Assembly (NCBI GenBank): GCA_026003195.1
Contig: BPGU01000001.1
Coordinates: forward strand, 62,001 to 126,000
Origin: Armatimonadota bacterium
GTDB lineage: Bacteria; Armatimonadota; HRBIN16
Direction: 5' to 3'
DNA: 64,000 nucleotides
Part shown: piece by piece, positions 54,370 through 62,447 of the stretch
Position numbering within the stretch: the first letter of the stretch is position 1
Layout of the letters: each line of letters opens with the position of its first letter
The notes under the pieces: generated by a model
Database searches by the model: none
What the model saw: only the letters and a program-made list of their open reading frames with translations
Told to the model about the DNA's origin: nothing
Program-made: the position numbers and the translations under genes

Positions 54370-55608
54370 ATGGCACAGGTGATTATGCCCAAAATGGGCG
54401 ATGGGATGACCGAGGGAACTATCCTGCGCTGGCTGAAGAAAGAGGGTGATAGCGTAGAGACTGGCGATATCCTTGCGGAGATAGAGACCGATAAAGCCAG
54501 CGTGGAGCTGCCTGCAGAAGCATCGGGCAAGCTGGCGAACATCCTGGTCAAAGAGGGTGATACCGTGCCCGTTGGCGCGGTGATTGCGGAGATACTGGGC
54601 GAGGGCGAGCAGCCCCAGGTGCTCCCAACCGCCGAGGCACCCACAACAGCAAAGGAAACGGTGACTCCTGTTGCCGAACCGGTGGCGGAAGCACTGCGCG
54701 AGGAATCTCCGACGCAAGAGCGGGTGAAAGCCTCTCCGCTGGCGCGACGCATCGCGCAGGAAGCGGGTGTTGACCTCGCCATGGTGAAGGGCACAGGACC
54801 CGGCGGGCGTATTGTGGAGCGTGATGTGCAACAGTTCATTGCCTCTCGGGGAGCGACGGCTCGCCCACCGCTGACGGAGCCGGCACGTCCCGCCGCTGCG
54901 GTAGCCGAATCGCCTGCTCTGGTGGGGGGGGAACCGCTCAGCCGGATGCGCCGCCTTATTGCCGAGCGCACCACACTCACCAAGCAAACGGTTCCGCACT
55001 TCTACGTGACGATGGACATCGACATGGCCGAGGCGATGGCGCTGCGCGAACGGCTGAATACGGCGTTGCCCGAAGATGCACCGAAGATTTCGGTCAACGA
55101 TTTTGTCACGAAGGCGTGTGCGCTGGCTCTGGCACGCTATCCACAGGTCAACTCGCTGTACCAGAACGACCGAATCTACCCCAGCAGCGAAATACACATC
55201 GGCATCGCGGTGGCGTTGCCCGACGGTTTGATTGTGCCCGTGCTACGCCATTGCGAGCGCAAAACGCTTCGTCAGATTGCGGCAGAGACGCGCCAGCTGG
55301 TGGAGAAAGCGCGAGCGGGACGTCTGACCCCCGAGGAGTACACCGGTGCCACCTTCAGCATTTCCAATCTGGGCATGTATGGGGTGGACGAGTTTATCGC
55401 CATTATCAACCCGCCTGCGGTGGCGATACTGGCAGTGGGCGCGGTGCAAAAACAGCCTGTTGTTCTGGACGACGACACGGTGGCGGTACGCCCGCGGATG
55501 AAGGTGACCATCTCCGCAGACCACCGTGCGCTGGACGGTGCGGTTGCCGCCGAGTTCCTGCGCGAACTGAAGCGCATCCTGGAAAATCCATACGCGATGG
55601 TGGAGTAA
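54370..55608 (+). CDS. pdhC: Dihydrolipoyl acyltransferase (E2) of the 2-oxoacid dehydrogenase complex
   Basis: AAGGAGGAGG precedes the ATG. The 412-residue protein has one lipoyl domain (residues 1-80) with the lipoylated K42 in ETDKAS. An Ala/Pro/Glu linker follows, then a peripheral-subunit-binding domain at about 120-158 (ASPLARRIAQEAGVDL) and a catalytic domain to the end. The active-site H385 and D389 are in the ADHRALDGA motif. NLGMYGVDEFIAIINPP is characteristic. No E3 (lipoamide dehydrogenase) gene follows, so E3 must come from elsewhere in the genome. Confidence 0.93.
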   Translation: MAQVIMPKMGDGMTEGTILRWLKKEGDSVETGDILAEIETDKASVELPAEASGKLANILVKEGDTVPVGAVIAEILGEGEQPQVLPTAEAPTTAKETVTPVAEPVAEALREESPTQERVKASPLARRIAQEAGVDLAMVKGTGPGGRIVERDVQQFIASRGATARPPLTEPARPAAAVAESPALVGGEPLSRMRRLIAERTTLTKQTVPHFYVTMDIDMAEAMALRERLNTALPEDAPKISVNDFVTKACALALARYPQVNSLYQNDRIYPSSEIHIGIAVALPDGLIVPVLRHCERKTLRQIAAETRQLVEKARAGRLTPEEYTGATFSISNLGMYGVDEFIAIINPPAVAILAVGAVQKQPVVLDDDTVAVRPRMKVTISADHRALDGAVAAEFLRELKRILENPYAMVE

Positions 55609-55622
55609 ACACCCGGAAACTC

Positions 55623-55663
55623 TTGACAAGTAGACCAATTGTAGTATATACTTCGTATAGTAT
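55623..55663 (+). promoter_or_regulatory. lexA promoter with overlapping inverted repeat (candidate LexA operator)
   Basis: TTGACA (55623-55628) is followed after 18 nt by TATACT (55647-55652). The -10 lies inside TATACTTCGTATA (55647-55659), a 5-bp perfect inverted repeat with a 3-nt spacer. AGTAT also occurs twice, 16 nt apart. The position over the -10 is where an autoregulatory LexA box would be expected. It matches neither the E. coli CTG-N10-CAG nor the Bacillus GAAC-N4-GTTC operator. Confidence 0.55.
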
Positions 55664-55681
55664 TTTGGGGGAGGGAGAGCC

Positions 55682-56326
55682 ATGACACGAGGACTGACCC
55701 ATAAACAGGAGATGATTTTGCGCTTCATCCTGCACTACACACGGGAGAACGGCTATCCGCCTACCATTCGCGAGATTGGCAACCAGTTTGGTATCTCCAG
55801 TCTGCGTGGGGTGACCGTGCATCTGGATGCTCTGCAGCGCAAGGGCTATATCGAGCGCGAGCACAAGAGCCGCAGTATCCGTGTGGTACATCCGGAGTTT
55901 GTGCAGCACCTGGAGAGTTCACCCGATGTGGCGATGCTACCGCTGGTGGGGACCATTGCAGCGGGCACGCCGGTGCTGGCATCGCAGAATATCGAAGCGC
56001 TGATTCCTGTGCCGCGCGAGATGGTGCACAACATCGAGGGCGCGTTCCTGCTCCGCGTGCGGGGCGATTCCATGGTGGGCGAGCATATTCTACCTCGTGA
56101 CCTGGTGATTATCAAACCGCAAAGCACCGCCGAAAACGGCGAGCTGGTCGCAGTGCTGATTGGAGATGAAGCCACGATTAAACGCATCCAGTACGACAAC
56201 GGCAAAGTGCGTCTGCTCCCTGCAAACCCGGCATACGAGCCGATTGAAGTGCGCCCTGAGGAGACGCGCGTGATTGGCAAGGTGATCGGGCTGTTGCGTT
56301 CGTACGACAGAGGGTTGGCGTATTGA
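55682..56326 (+). CDS. lexA: LexA repressor
   Basis: The 214-residue product has an N-terminal winged helix (QEMILRFILHYTRENGYPPT, IREIGNQFGISS) and a C-terminal S24 self-cleavage domain. The cleavage site A94-G95 (IAAGTP), the nucleophile S130 (GDSMVG) and K167 (TIKRI) are all present, with the 37-residue Ser-Lys spacing of E. coli LexA. It represses DNA-damage genes and cleaves itself when RecA is activated. GGGAGGGAGAG precedes the ATG. Some recognition-helix residues differ from E. coli, in keeping with a different operator. Confidence 0.94.
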   Translation: MTRGLTHKQEMILRFILHYTRENGYPPTIREIGNQFGISSLRGVTVHLDALQRKGYIEREHKSRSIRVVHPEFVQHLESSPDVAMLPLVGTIAAGTPVLASQNIEALIPVPREMVHNIEGAFLLRVRGDSMVGEHILPRDLVIIKPQSTAENGELVAVLIGDEATIKRIQYDNGKVRLLPANPAYEPIEVRPEETRVIGKVIGLLRSYDRGLAY

Positions 56327-56333
56327 GTTGGTT

Positions 56334-57185
56334 TTACGCGGCAACCGCCTGTTGAACCAGAGAGCGATATGCCTCCTGTAACGTGGTGACTATCGGAGGC
56401 ACCTCAAGCGGCTCGTCGTTAAGACGGATGACCGGCACTATCTCGCGCACCGAGTTGGTAAGGAATACTCCCTGCGCGCTGGGTAAAAGGCTGGCAGGGA
56501 TATGCTCTTCATGACACTGAAACCCCAAACTTTGGGCAATTTCTATCACAATCTGCCTTGTTATCCCCGCCAGAATGCCGTCTTCTACTGGCGGCGTCAG
56601 CAGCTGGTTGTGATCCCACACGAAGATGTTGCTGACAGTGCTTTCGGTGACACAACCGTTGCGGTTGAACCATATGGCTTCGTCTGCACCATGCGCCTTT
56701 GCCCGCAGGAGATGCTCTATATGCCACGCAAAACTGCCCCATTTGGGATATTCTCCCGCGCCACCGTGTGGCTCTGGCAATAGTACCGCGGCGACGCCTG
56801 TCCGCCACTTCGCGATTTGCTCCGGGTTGATGCGCTCCGCCAGTATGAAGCAGGACGGTGCAACCTGTTCCGAGCCGGCGGTCACCGTGATACGCAGGCG
56901 AGCATCTTCCTCCAGCAAGCCGTTCGCCTCCAGCAGATTAGCGATGGCGTGCCGGACTGCGGGTGTACTGATGGCGACCATCTGTCGGGTGCGTGCGAAC
57001 AGAGACAGTCGTTCCATCCAGCGACGAAGGCGCTGAAGGTGCTGTTCCAGGCGGAAGGGATGTCCGTTGTAGCAGCGCAGGCTCTCGAACAGTGAAGCGC
57101 CGTACAGCACCGCCTCATCCCGCACCGGCAGACGAAGTTCGTTCTCAGCGCACAGTTGACCGTTGCACCATGCCCAACTCGTCAC
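56334..57185 (-). CDS. pabC: Aminotransferase class IV, probable aminodeoxychorismate lyase PabC
   Basis: The GTG start has GGAGGAG upstream and overlaps the pabB end by 41 nt. The 283-residue product is a fold-type IV PLP enzyme: LFESLRCYNGHPFRLEQHL near residue 33, a Lys in PKWGSF at the place of the PLP-binding lysine, then DEAIWFNRNGCVTESTVSNIF and a C-terminal GITRQIVIE. Branched-chain and D-amino acid aminotransferases share these motifs. The overlap with pabB makes 4-amino-4-deoxychorismate lyase (p-aminobenzoate for folate) the best call. Confidence 0.82.
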   Translation of the reverse strand: MTSWAWCNGQLCAENELRLPVRDEAVLYGASLFESLRCYNGHPFRLEQHLQRLRRWMERLSLFARTRQMVAISTPAVRHAIANLLEANGLLEEDARLRITVTAGSEQVAPSCFILAERINPEQIAKWRTGVAAVLLPEPHGGAGEYPKWGSFAWHIEHLLRAKAHGADEAIWFNRNGCVTESTVSNIFVWDHNQLLTPPVEDGILAGITRQIVIEIAQSLGFQCHEEHIPASLLPSAQGVFLTNSVREIVPVIRLNDEPLEVPPIVTTLQEAYRSLVQQAVAA

Positions 57186-58656
57186 GTCTCACTCCTCCCT
57201 GCGACGTGCGGATAGCCTGAAACCAACCCGATGCTTTGGCCAGCGTTTCTTCATACTCCCGCTCGGCTTCCGAGTCGGCGACAATGCCGCCGCCTGCGTA
57301 GAAAGTGAATTTGCCGCGCCTCACCACAGCGGTGCGGATGGCGATGTTCATATCGATACCCCCGTGAAACCCGATGTAGCCGATGGAGCCGGTGTATACC
57401 TCACGCGCGACGGGTTCCACCTCTTCGATAATCTGCATCGCGCGTATCTTGGGTGCGCCAGTGATACTGCCACCGGGGAAAGTTGCCTGAAGCAAAGCGG
57501 CGACATCTATCTCAGGGCGCAGGGTGGCTTCTATCGTGCTGGTCAGATGGTACACCTGCGCGAAGCCCTCCAGTAGCATGAGTTCTGTGACCTCCACACT
57601 ACCCGTTTGCGCCACGCGCCCCAGGTCATTGCGCTCCAGGTCCACAATCATTATGTGCTCTGCGCGCTCCTTACTGCTGTGCAGCAATTCGCTGGCGTAT
57701 CGTATGCGCTCGCTTGCGCTGCGTCCCCGCGGGCGTGTGCCTTTGATGGGGCGAGTTTGTACACGGCGGGTGAATGGACATACCCTCAGAAAACGCTCTG
57801 GCGATAGGCTGATGATAGTGAAATCTCCTGTCTGCAGGTAAGCCCCGAAGGGCACAGGGCTGATAGCACGTGCGCGCAGGAACAGTCCGACAGGAGAGCC
57901 CTCAAAGCGCGCTTGAAACATCTGCGCGAGGTTGACCTGATACACATCACCTGCTGCAATGTACTTCTGGATGCGCTGATGAGCCTGTACATACTCGTGC
58001 TGGCTCCAGTACGCCCGTGCCTCCTGGCAAAGGAAGGGTGGCACAGCAGTGACAAAGTCTGCGTTCAGGATGTTCTGCCACTGTGTCGCGAATCGCAGCA
58101 GCCTTTCCCACGCTCGCCGATGCCGGGCTTTTCCCTCTTCAGGAAAACCTGTGGATGTGAGAATAACCTCGCGTCGATAGAGGTCTATAGTGGCAACCGT
58201 ATCATAAAAGCCAAACCAGTACAGTGGCAGCCTGTTGGGTGCAGGCAGAGAGTTCAAGCATGATTCCACCACCGCCTTGATCCCGTAGTTCAGAAAGCCA
58301 ATGCAGCCGGCAGGTAGAGGGGTGGGGTAGTCTATAACCGGCAGAGCATATCTGTTCAGGAACATCTGCAGCAACTGCAAGGGGTTACCCTCTTCCAATC
58401 GGCTCCTCTCATCTGCCGAGTGCCACCATACACCGTCCATCGTGCCTTCCAGGATGCCGAAAGGTTCCTGCGCTACGATGCAGTAACGTGCCAGGGGCGT
58501 TTGGCCTGCAGGGGAGGGCTCCGCAGCACTATCCAGCACCACTACGCCCGGTTGTTGTAGCGGCAAACGGGCGTATATCTCCTGCAACGATAGCTCTGCT
58601 GGTAGCGACATCGTTGCCATCGCCAGGTGTTCGGGATGTGTCGGTGTCAGCACTTC
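57145..58656 (-). CDS. pabB: Aminodeoxychorismate synthase component I (PabB)
   Basis: The 503-residue product belongs to the chorismate-binding family. PIKGTRPRG carries the lysine that separates PabB from anthranilate synthase (PIAGT); DLERNDLGRV and FPGGSITGAPKIRAMQII (in part) are the other family blocks. It aminates chorismate together with a glutamine amidotransferase (PabA) that is not in the window. I start at a GTG with GGGAG ten nt upstream. An in-frame ATG at 58692 is part of a TATAATG that looks like a -10 element, so it would lie upstream of the transcript. Confidence 0.85.
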   Translation of the reverse strand, partial: EVLTPTHPEHLAMATMSLPAELSLQEIYARLPLQQPGVVVLDSAAEPSPAGQTPLARYCIVAQEPFGILEGTMDGVWWHSADERSRLEEGNPLQLLQMFLNRYALPVIDYPTPLPAGCIGFLNYGIKAVVESCLNSLPAPNRLPLYWFGFYDTVATIDLYRREVILTSTGFPEEGKARHRRAWERLLRFATQWQNILNADFVTAVPPFLCQEARAYWSQHEYVQAHQRIQKYIAAGDVYQVNLAQMFQARFEGSPVGLFLRARAISPVPFGAYLQTGDFTIISLSPERFLRVCPFTRRVQTRPIKGTRPRGRSASERIRYASELLHSSKERAEHIMIVDLERNDLGRVAQTGSVEVTELMLLEGFAQVYHLTSTIEATLRPEIDVAALLQATFPGGSITGAPKIRAMQIIEEVEPVAREVYTGSIGYIGFHGGIDMNIAIRTAVVRRGKFTFYAGGGIVADSEAEREYEETLAKASGWFQAIRTSQGGVRRDELGMVQRSTVR

Positions 58657-58826
58657 AAATCTACTCCCTGCATACTGTTCTGGGTGACTCATTATAGCAC
58701 AGGACAGCAGCCGATGGACAGGATACATGATATAGGAGAAGCAGGTGAAACTGTAGGAGGCGCTATGCTACACTCAGTCTTCTGAGCAGGTGGGCAGTCA
58801 TCGGCACAGGCTATCCATGTGCTCCA
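58657..58826. other. Non-coding gap before the priA remnant
   Basis: Apart from a TATAAT-like -10 for pabB on the minus strand (about 58692-58697), I see no gene, repeat or RNA here. Confidence 0.4.
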
Positions 58827-59075
58827 ATGGAGCAGGGTGCACGGCGAGGTTACCATCCATGTATCGAACGTTCCGGGGAACATATCGATGCGGAGGTGCT
58901 GGGACCGGTGCAGGCGCCCATCCCCCGTTTGCGCGGCTTATGGAGATGGCATTGTCTGGTGAAGTGTTATCAGCCGGAGGTACTGCCCGATTTGCTGCGC
59001 GATGCACTGGATGGAGTGTCCTGCCCGCAGGGAGGCACCCTACAGGTGGATATCGACCCCTATAGCCTGTTATGA
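58827..59075 (+). pseudogene. Orphan 3' fragment resembling the C-terminus of PriA helicase
   Basis: The last 65 or so codons read HIDAEVLGPVQAPIPRLRGL, then WRWHCLVKCYQPEVLPDLLR and VDIDPYSLL. This is the pattern of the very end of primosomal helicase PriA (VLGPxPAPIxRLxxxYRW, then xVDVDPxxLL). The preceding 20 residues are unlike PriA, and no helicase motifs or zinc site lie upstream in any frame. The fragment is therefore a remnant left by deletion, or the end of a duplicated copy. Confidence 0.55.
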
Positions 59076-59359
59076 ACGGCGACTCCTGGGACGTCGCCGT
59101 TCGCGAGGCAGAAGTTGAGGAACGGTTCTACCTCACGAGCCAGCTCGGGGTCCACGTGCGCCAGCTGCCGCCATATCTGGCGGTTGCGACGGGAAACGTG
59201 CTCCAGCTGGTCGGCGGGCACTTCTACCACCACCACCTGCCAGCTGCGCGGAAACAATAAGGGTGTCCATTTTCGGCTTGCCATCCTGCAGACTCCATCC
59301 CCGATATGCGGGTACACTCTATATTCTGGTAAGCTGGCAGGAGATGTACACTTGTGCAT
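59060..59359 (-). CDS. Small open frame of unknown function, doubtful
   Basis: A 99-codon frame runs antisense to the end of the priA remnant and beyond. The segment RSWQVVVVEVPADQLEHVSR, then LAHVDPELAREVEPFLNF, reads like real protein, but there is no family match, no clear ribosome site and the region looks decayed. The true start, if any, may be internal. It may be another remnant. Confidence 0.25.
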   Translation of the reverse strand: MHKCTSPASLPEYRVYPHIGDGVCRMASRKWTPLLFPRSWQVVVVEVPADQLEHVSRRNRQIWRQLAHVDPELAREVEPFLNFCLANGDVPGVAVHNRL

Positions 59360-59368
59360 TGTACGGGG

Positions 59369-59455
59369 AAACGGTCTGGAGGGCGAACCTGCCGGTGAGC
59401 CGAACGCACATCCCGAAACGGCTCGGCAGGAGCCTCGCCCCCCAGATGGGAACTG
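59369..59455 (+). repeat. Dispersed intergenic hairpin repeat, copy 2 (order B-A)
   Basis: Element B (CGGTCTGGAGGGCGAACCTG, then GGTGAGCCGAACG) is followed by element A (GAAACGGCTCGGCAGGAGCC then TCGCCC). The same two elements occur in order A-B at 52096-52187. Confidence 0.6.
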
Positions 59456-59461
59456 CGCAGG

Positions 59462-62293
59462 CTAATCGTCCCCTATCTCGCCGAAGTTGCGCACCAGCAC
59501 GCCAAAGTCAAATAGCGTCACCTCGCCGTCACCGTCCAGGTCCGCACGAGCATCCCAGTTCCCATCACCAGATGTACTGCCGAACGACGCCACCAGCCTG
59601 CCGAAATCAAACAGCGTCACCTCGTTGTCGCCGTCAATGTCGCCGTTGGTGAGCCCAACCATCAACCCCAGCACACTGCCCCCGCTGGTGTCCACCTCCA
59701 CCGTACGACGCAGGTAACTCAACGGCTTCACCGACAGCGCAAACTGCCCCACCGGCACTCCCGGCACCACGAAACCGCCGTCGGGGTCCAGCAGCAGCGA
59801 GCGCTTGTGCACATCACCCGCACGTATCTCCCAGTCCACGAACAGCGGCAGGCTTGCCCCAAAATCGTTGAACAGCAGGTAGCCCTGCACGATGGGCGGG
59901 TGAAACTCGTCCGCGCCGATGTCCACCGTGCCGTTGCCGATGCGCGCCTCGCCGTCCATGTCGGTGTCGGTGCTCACCACGCTGTTGTCTCCCCTGTCGA
60001 TGCAGGGCGAGCCGGGCAGCAGGTGTCCCGCCACCAGCAGCGGGTCTGCGAAGATATTGCCGTCCCTGCCGATGGGGTTGCTGATGTTTCCCTGGAAGTT
60101 ATAGGGCATGTTTCCCCACACGCAGTTGTGGCGGAAATCGGACAGGGCAGGGGCGGAGATACCGCCTCCTGCATTGAAGGCAAGGATAGTGTTGCGCACC
60201 CGCGTGCTGGTGCTGCTCGTCCAGATGCCTCCGGCATTATCCGCCATGTTGTCAATGACCGTGCACCCTGTCAACGTCGGGGAGGAGGACCACCAGCAAT
60301 ACACCCCGCCACCGTCTCCGGAAGCGCGGTTGCCCGAGAGGGTGCACCCTGTCAACGTCGGGGAGGAGTTGTACGAGCAAGACACCCCGCCACCGCCGGA
60401 GGCGCGGTTGTAGGCGATAGTGCACCCTGTCAACGTCGGGGAGGAGTTGTACGAGCAAGACACCCCGCCACCGTCGTAAGTAGCGCTGTTGTAGGCGATA
60501 GTGCACCCTGTCAACGTCGGGGAGGAGTTGTCCCTGCAATACACCCCGCCACCGGAGGAAGCGCTGTTGCCCGAGAGGGTGCACCCGCTCAACGTCGGAG
60601 AGGAGTTATACCAGCAAGACACCCCGCCACCGGAGGAAGCGCTGTTGCCCGAGAGGGTGCACCCGCTCAACGTCGGGGAGGAGAACGAGCAACACACCCC
60701 GCCACCGTCTCCGGAAGCGCTGTTGCCCGAGAGGGTGCACCCGCTCAACGTCGGGGAGGAGGACGAGCAATACACCCCGCCACCGGAGGAAGCGCTGTTG
60801 CCCGAGAGGGTGCACCCGCTCAACGTCGGGGAGGAGGACGAGCAACACACCCCGCCACCGTAGGAAGCGCGGTTGCCCGAGAGGGTGCACCCGCTCAACG
60901 TCGGAGAGGAGGACGAGCAATACACCCCGCCACCGTAGTTGGAAGCACTGTTGCCCGAGAGGGTGCACCCTGTCAACGTCGGGGAGGAGTTATACCAGCA
61001 AGACACCCCGCCACCGTAGGAAGCGCTGTTGCCCGAGAAGGTGCACCCGCTCAACGTCGGAGAGGAGTGGTCGTAGCAAGACACCCCGCCACCGTAGTTG
61101 GAAGCACTGTTGCCCGAGAGGGTGCACCCTGTCAACGTCGGGGAGGAGTTATACCAGCAAGACACCCCGCCACCGTAGGAAGCGCTGTTGCCCGAGAGGG
61201 TGCAATCTGTCAACGTCGGGGAGGAGTAGTCGTAGCAAGACACCCCGCCACCGCTGTTGTTGGCAATGGTGCACCCTGTCAACGTCGGGGAGGAGGAGTA
61301 GCAATACACCCCGCCACCGGAGGAAGCGCTGTTGCCCGAGAGGGTGCACCCTGTCAACCTCGGGGAGGAGTTGTAGCAATACACCCCGCCACCGGAGGAA
61401 GCGCTGTTGCCCGAGAGGGTGCACCCGCTCAACGTCGGGGAGGAGTAGTCGTAGCAAGACACCCCGCCACCGTAGCGAGCGCTGTTGCCCGAGAGGGTGC
61501 ACCCGCTCAACGTCGGGGAGGAGGACGAGCAATACACCCCGCCACCGTCGTCGGAAGCGCGGTTGTCCGAGAGGGTGCACCCGCTCAACGTCGGGGAGGA
61601 GTTGTAGCAAAACAACCCTCCACCATAGCGAGCGCTGTTGCCCGAGAGGGTGCATCCGCTCAACGTCGGGGAGGAGTTGTAGCAATACACCCCGCCACCG
61701 TAGCGAGCGCGGTTGCCCGAGAGGGTGCACCCTGTCAACGTCGGGGAGGAGTTGTTGCAATACACCCCGCCACCGTCTTTGGAAGTGCTGTTGTTGGAAA
61801 TGGTGCAGTTTGCCACCGTGAGCAGGTTCGCACTGGAGGTCAGGTATAATCCCCCACCATACTCTGCACTGCCGTTGCGGATGGTGAAACCATCCAGCCG
61901 ATAGGCGCGGTTGGCGGTAGTGGGCGAGGTGACCACACTGCCCCCCTGACCACCGTCCAGAACGGTCTCATACGGGTCAAAATATGGACGAGGGAAAGTG
62001 GGACGTTCCGAGAGGCTGCTCTCAGTGCCCCGGAAGCCGCCATACAGCGCAACGCCGTTCTGGAGGGTGATGCGCTCCTGATACAACCCATAGCGCACCC
62101 ATATCTGGTCGCCGGGCAATGTCGTCCGTAACGCAGCGGTCACCGTGCGCTTCGCCGTCGCCCAGGAGAGACCGTCCTGCAGGTCATCGCCCTGGGGGGA
62201 GACATACACCACTTTCGCGAACAGGGGACTGCTCATGCCCAGCAGGATGAGGCACAACATGCTTATCCATCCGTAGTGCCCAGACCTTTTCAC
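59462..62293 (-). CDS. Secreted Pmp-like beta-helix protein with C-terminal dockerin-like pair
   Basis: Of two close GTG codons I choose 62293, 8 nt after AGGAGG; it opens a signal peptide (ISMLCLILLGMSSPLFA). Residues about 25-130 begin the parallel beta-helix (VVYVSPQGDD, DGLSWATA, YGGFRGTESS). Then about 21 units of roughly 23 residues run to about residue 690, with the consensus SSPTLSGCTLSGNSAS-x-GGGVYC. These contain the GG[AG]-hydrophobic and S-x-N elements of Chlamydia-type polymorphic membrane proteins. A regulatory-like beta domain and two dockerin-like loops (DGDNEVTLFDFG, DGDGEVTLFDFG) end the 943-residue protein. It is probably a surface adhesin or polysaccharide-binding protein. 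Confidence 0.85.
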   Translation of the reverse strand: MKRSGHYGWISMLCLILLGMSSPLFAKVVYVSPQGDDLQDGLSWATAKRTVTAALRTTLPGDQIWVRYGLYQERITLQNGVALYGGFRGTESSLSERPTFPRPYFDPYETVLDGGQGGSVVTSPTTANRAYRLDGFTIRNGSAEYGGGLYLTSSANLLTVANCTISNNSTSKDGGGVYCNNSSPTLTGCTLSGNRARYGGGVYCYNSSPTLSGCTLSGNSARYGGGLFCYNSSPTLSGCTLSDNRASDDGGGVYCSSSSPTLSGCTLSGNSARYGGGVSCYDYSSPTLSGCTLSGNSASSGGGVYCYNSSPRLTGCTLSGNSASSGGGVYCYSSSPTLTGCTIANNSGGGVSCYDYSSPTLTDCTLSGNSASYGGGVSCWYNSSPTLTGCTLSGNSASNYGGGVSCYDHSSPTLSGCTFSGNSASYGGGVSCWYNSSPTLTGCTLSGNSASNYGGGVYCSSSSPTLSGCTLSGNRASYGGGVCCSSSSPTLSGCTLSGNSASSGGGVYCSSSSPTLSGCTLSGNSASGDGGGVCCSFSSPTLSGCTLSGNSASSGGGVSCWYNSSPTLSGCTLSGNSASSGGGVYCRDNSSPTLTGCTIAYNSATYDGGGVSCSYNSSPTLTGCTIAYNRASGGGGVSCSYNSSPTLTGCTLSGNRASGDGGGVYCWWSSSPTLTGCTVIDNMADNAGGIWTSSTSTRVRNTILAFNAGGGISAPALSDFRHNCVWGNMPYNFQGNISNPIGRDGNIFADPLLVAGHLLPGSPCIDRGDNSVVSTDTDMDGEARIGNGTVDIGADEFHPPIVQGYLLFNDFGASLPLFVDWEIRAGDVHKRSLLLDPDGGFVVPGVPVGQFALSVKPLSYLRRTVEVDTSGGSVLGLMVGLTNGDIDGDNEVTLFDFGRLVASFGSTSGDGNWDARADLDGDGEVTLFDFGVLVRNFGEIGDD
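60245..61790. repeat. Tandem DNA repeat coding for the beta-helix units
   Basis: About 20 copies of a 63-75 nt unit, many almost identical. On the plus strand each has the core TGCACCCGCTCAACGTCGGG, or the TGTCAACGTC variant, and ACACCCCGCCACCG. Copy lengths are multiples of three, so copy number can change without breaking the frame. Confidence 0.85.
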
Positions 62294-62363
62294 TATCACC
62301 GCCTCCTTTCATCCAATCTCTTTTCCCTTTGGGCTACGGAAAGACAACATGAGCTTTCACTTC

Positions 62364-62386
62364 ATTATATATGCAAGATTCGTACC
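62364..62386 (-). promoter_or_regulatory. Possible promoter of the beta-helix gene
   Basis: TATAAT (62369-62364) on the minus strand with a weak -35 (TTCTGT, 17 nt upstream). The -35 match is only three of six bases. Confidence 0.4.
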
Positions 62387-62447
62387 ACAGAAGGGCATTT
62401 GGGGGTTTTTAGCAACATTTTTTGAAAAATGGCGGAGGAGCACGCGC

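Noticed and set aside
55647-55659. loxP-like sequence (ATACTTCGTAT)
   Set aside because: The similarity to the loxP core arm is short and there is no second arm, spacer or Cre. A regulatory inverted repeat is a simpler explanation.
60245-61790. Possible CRISPR array (regular repeats with short variable parts)
   Set aside because: Units are contiguous, in frame, and translate to a known beta-helix repeat. There is no leader and there are no cas genes.
59807-61849. A 680-codon open frame on the plus strand
   Set aside because: It is antisense to the beta-helix gene. Its Arg/Ala/Gly/Pro-rich repetitive translation follows from the tandem DNA repeat, and it has no ribosome site or domain.
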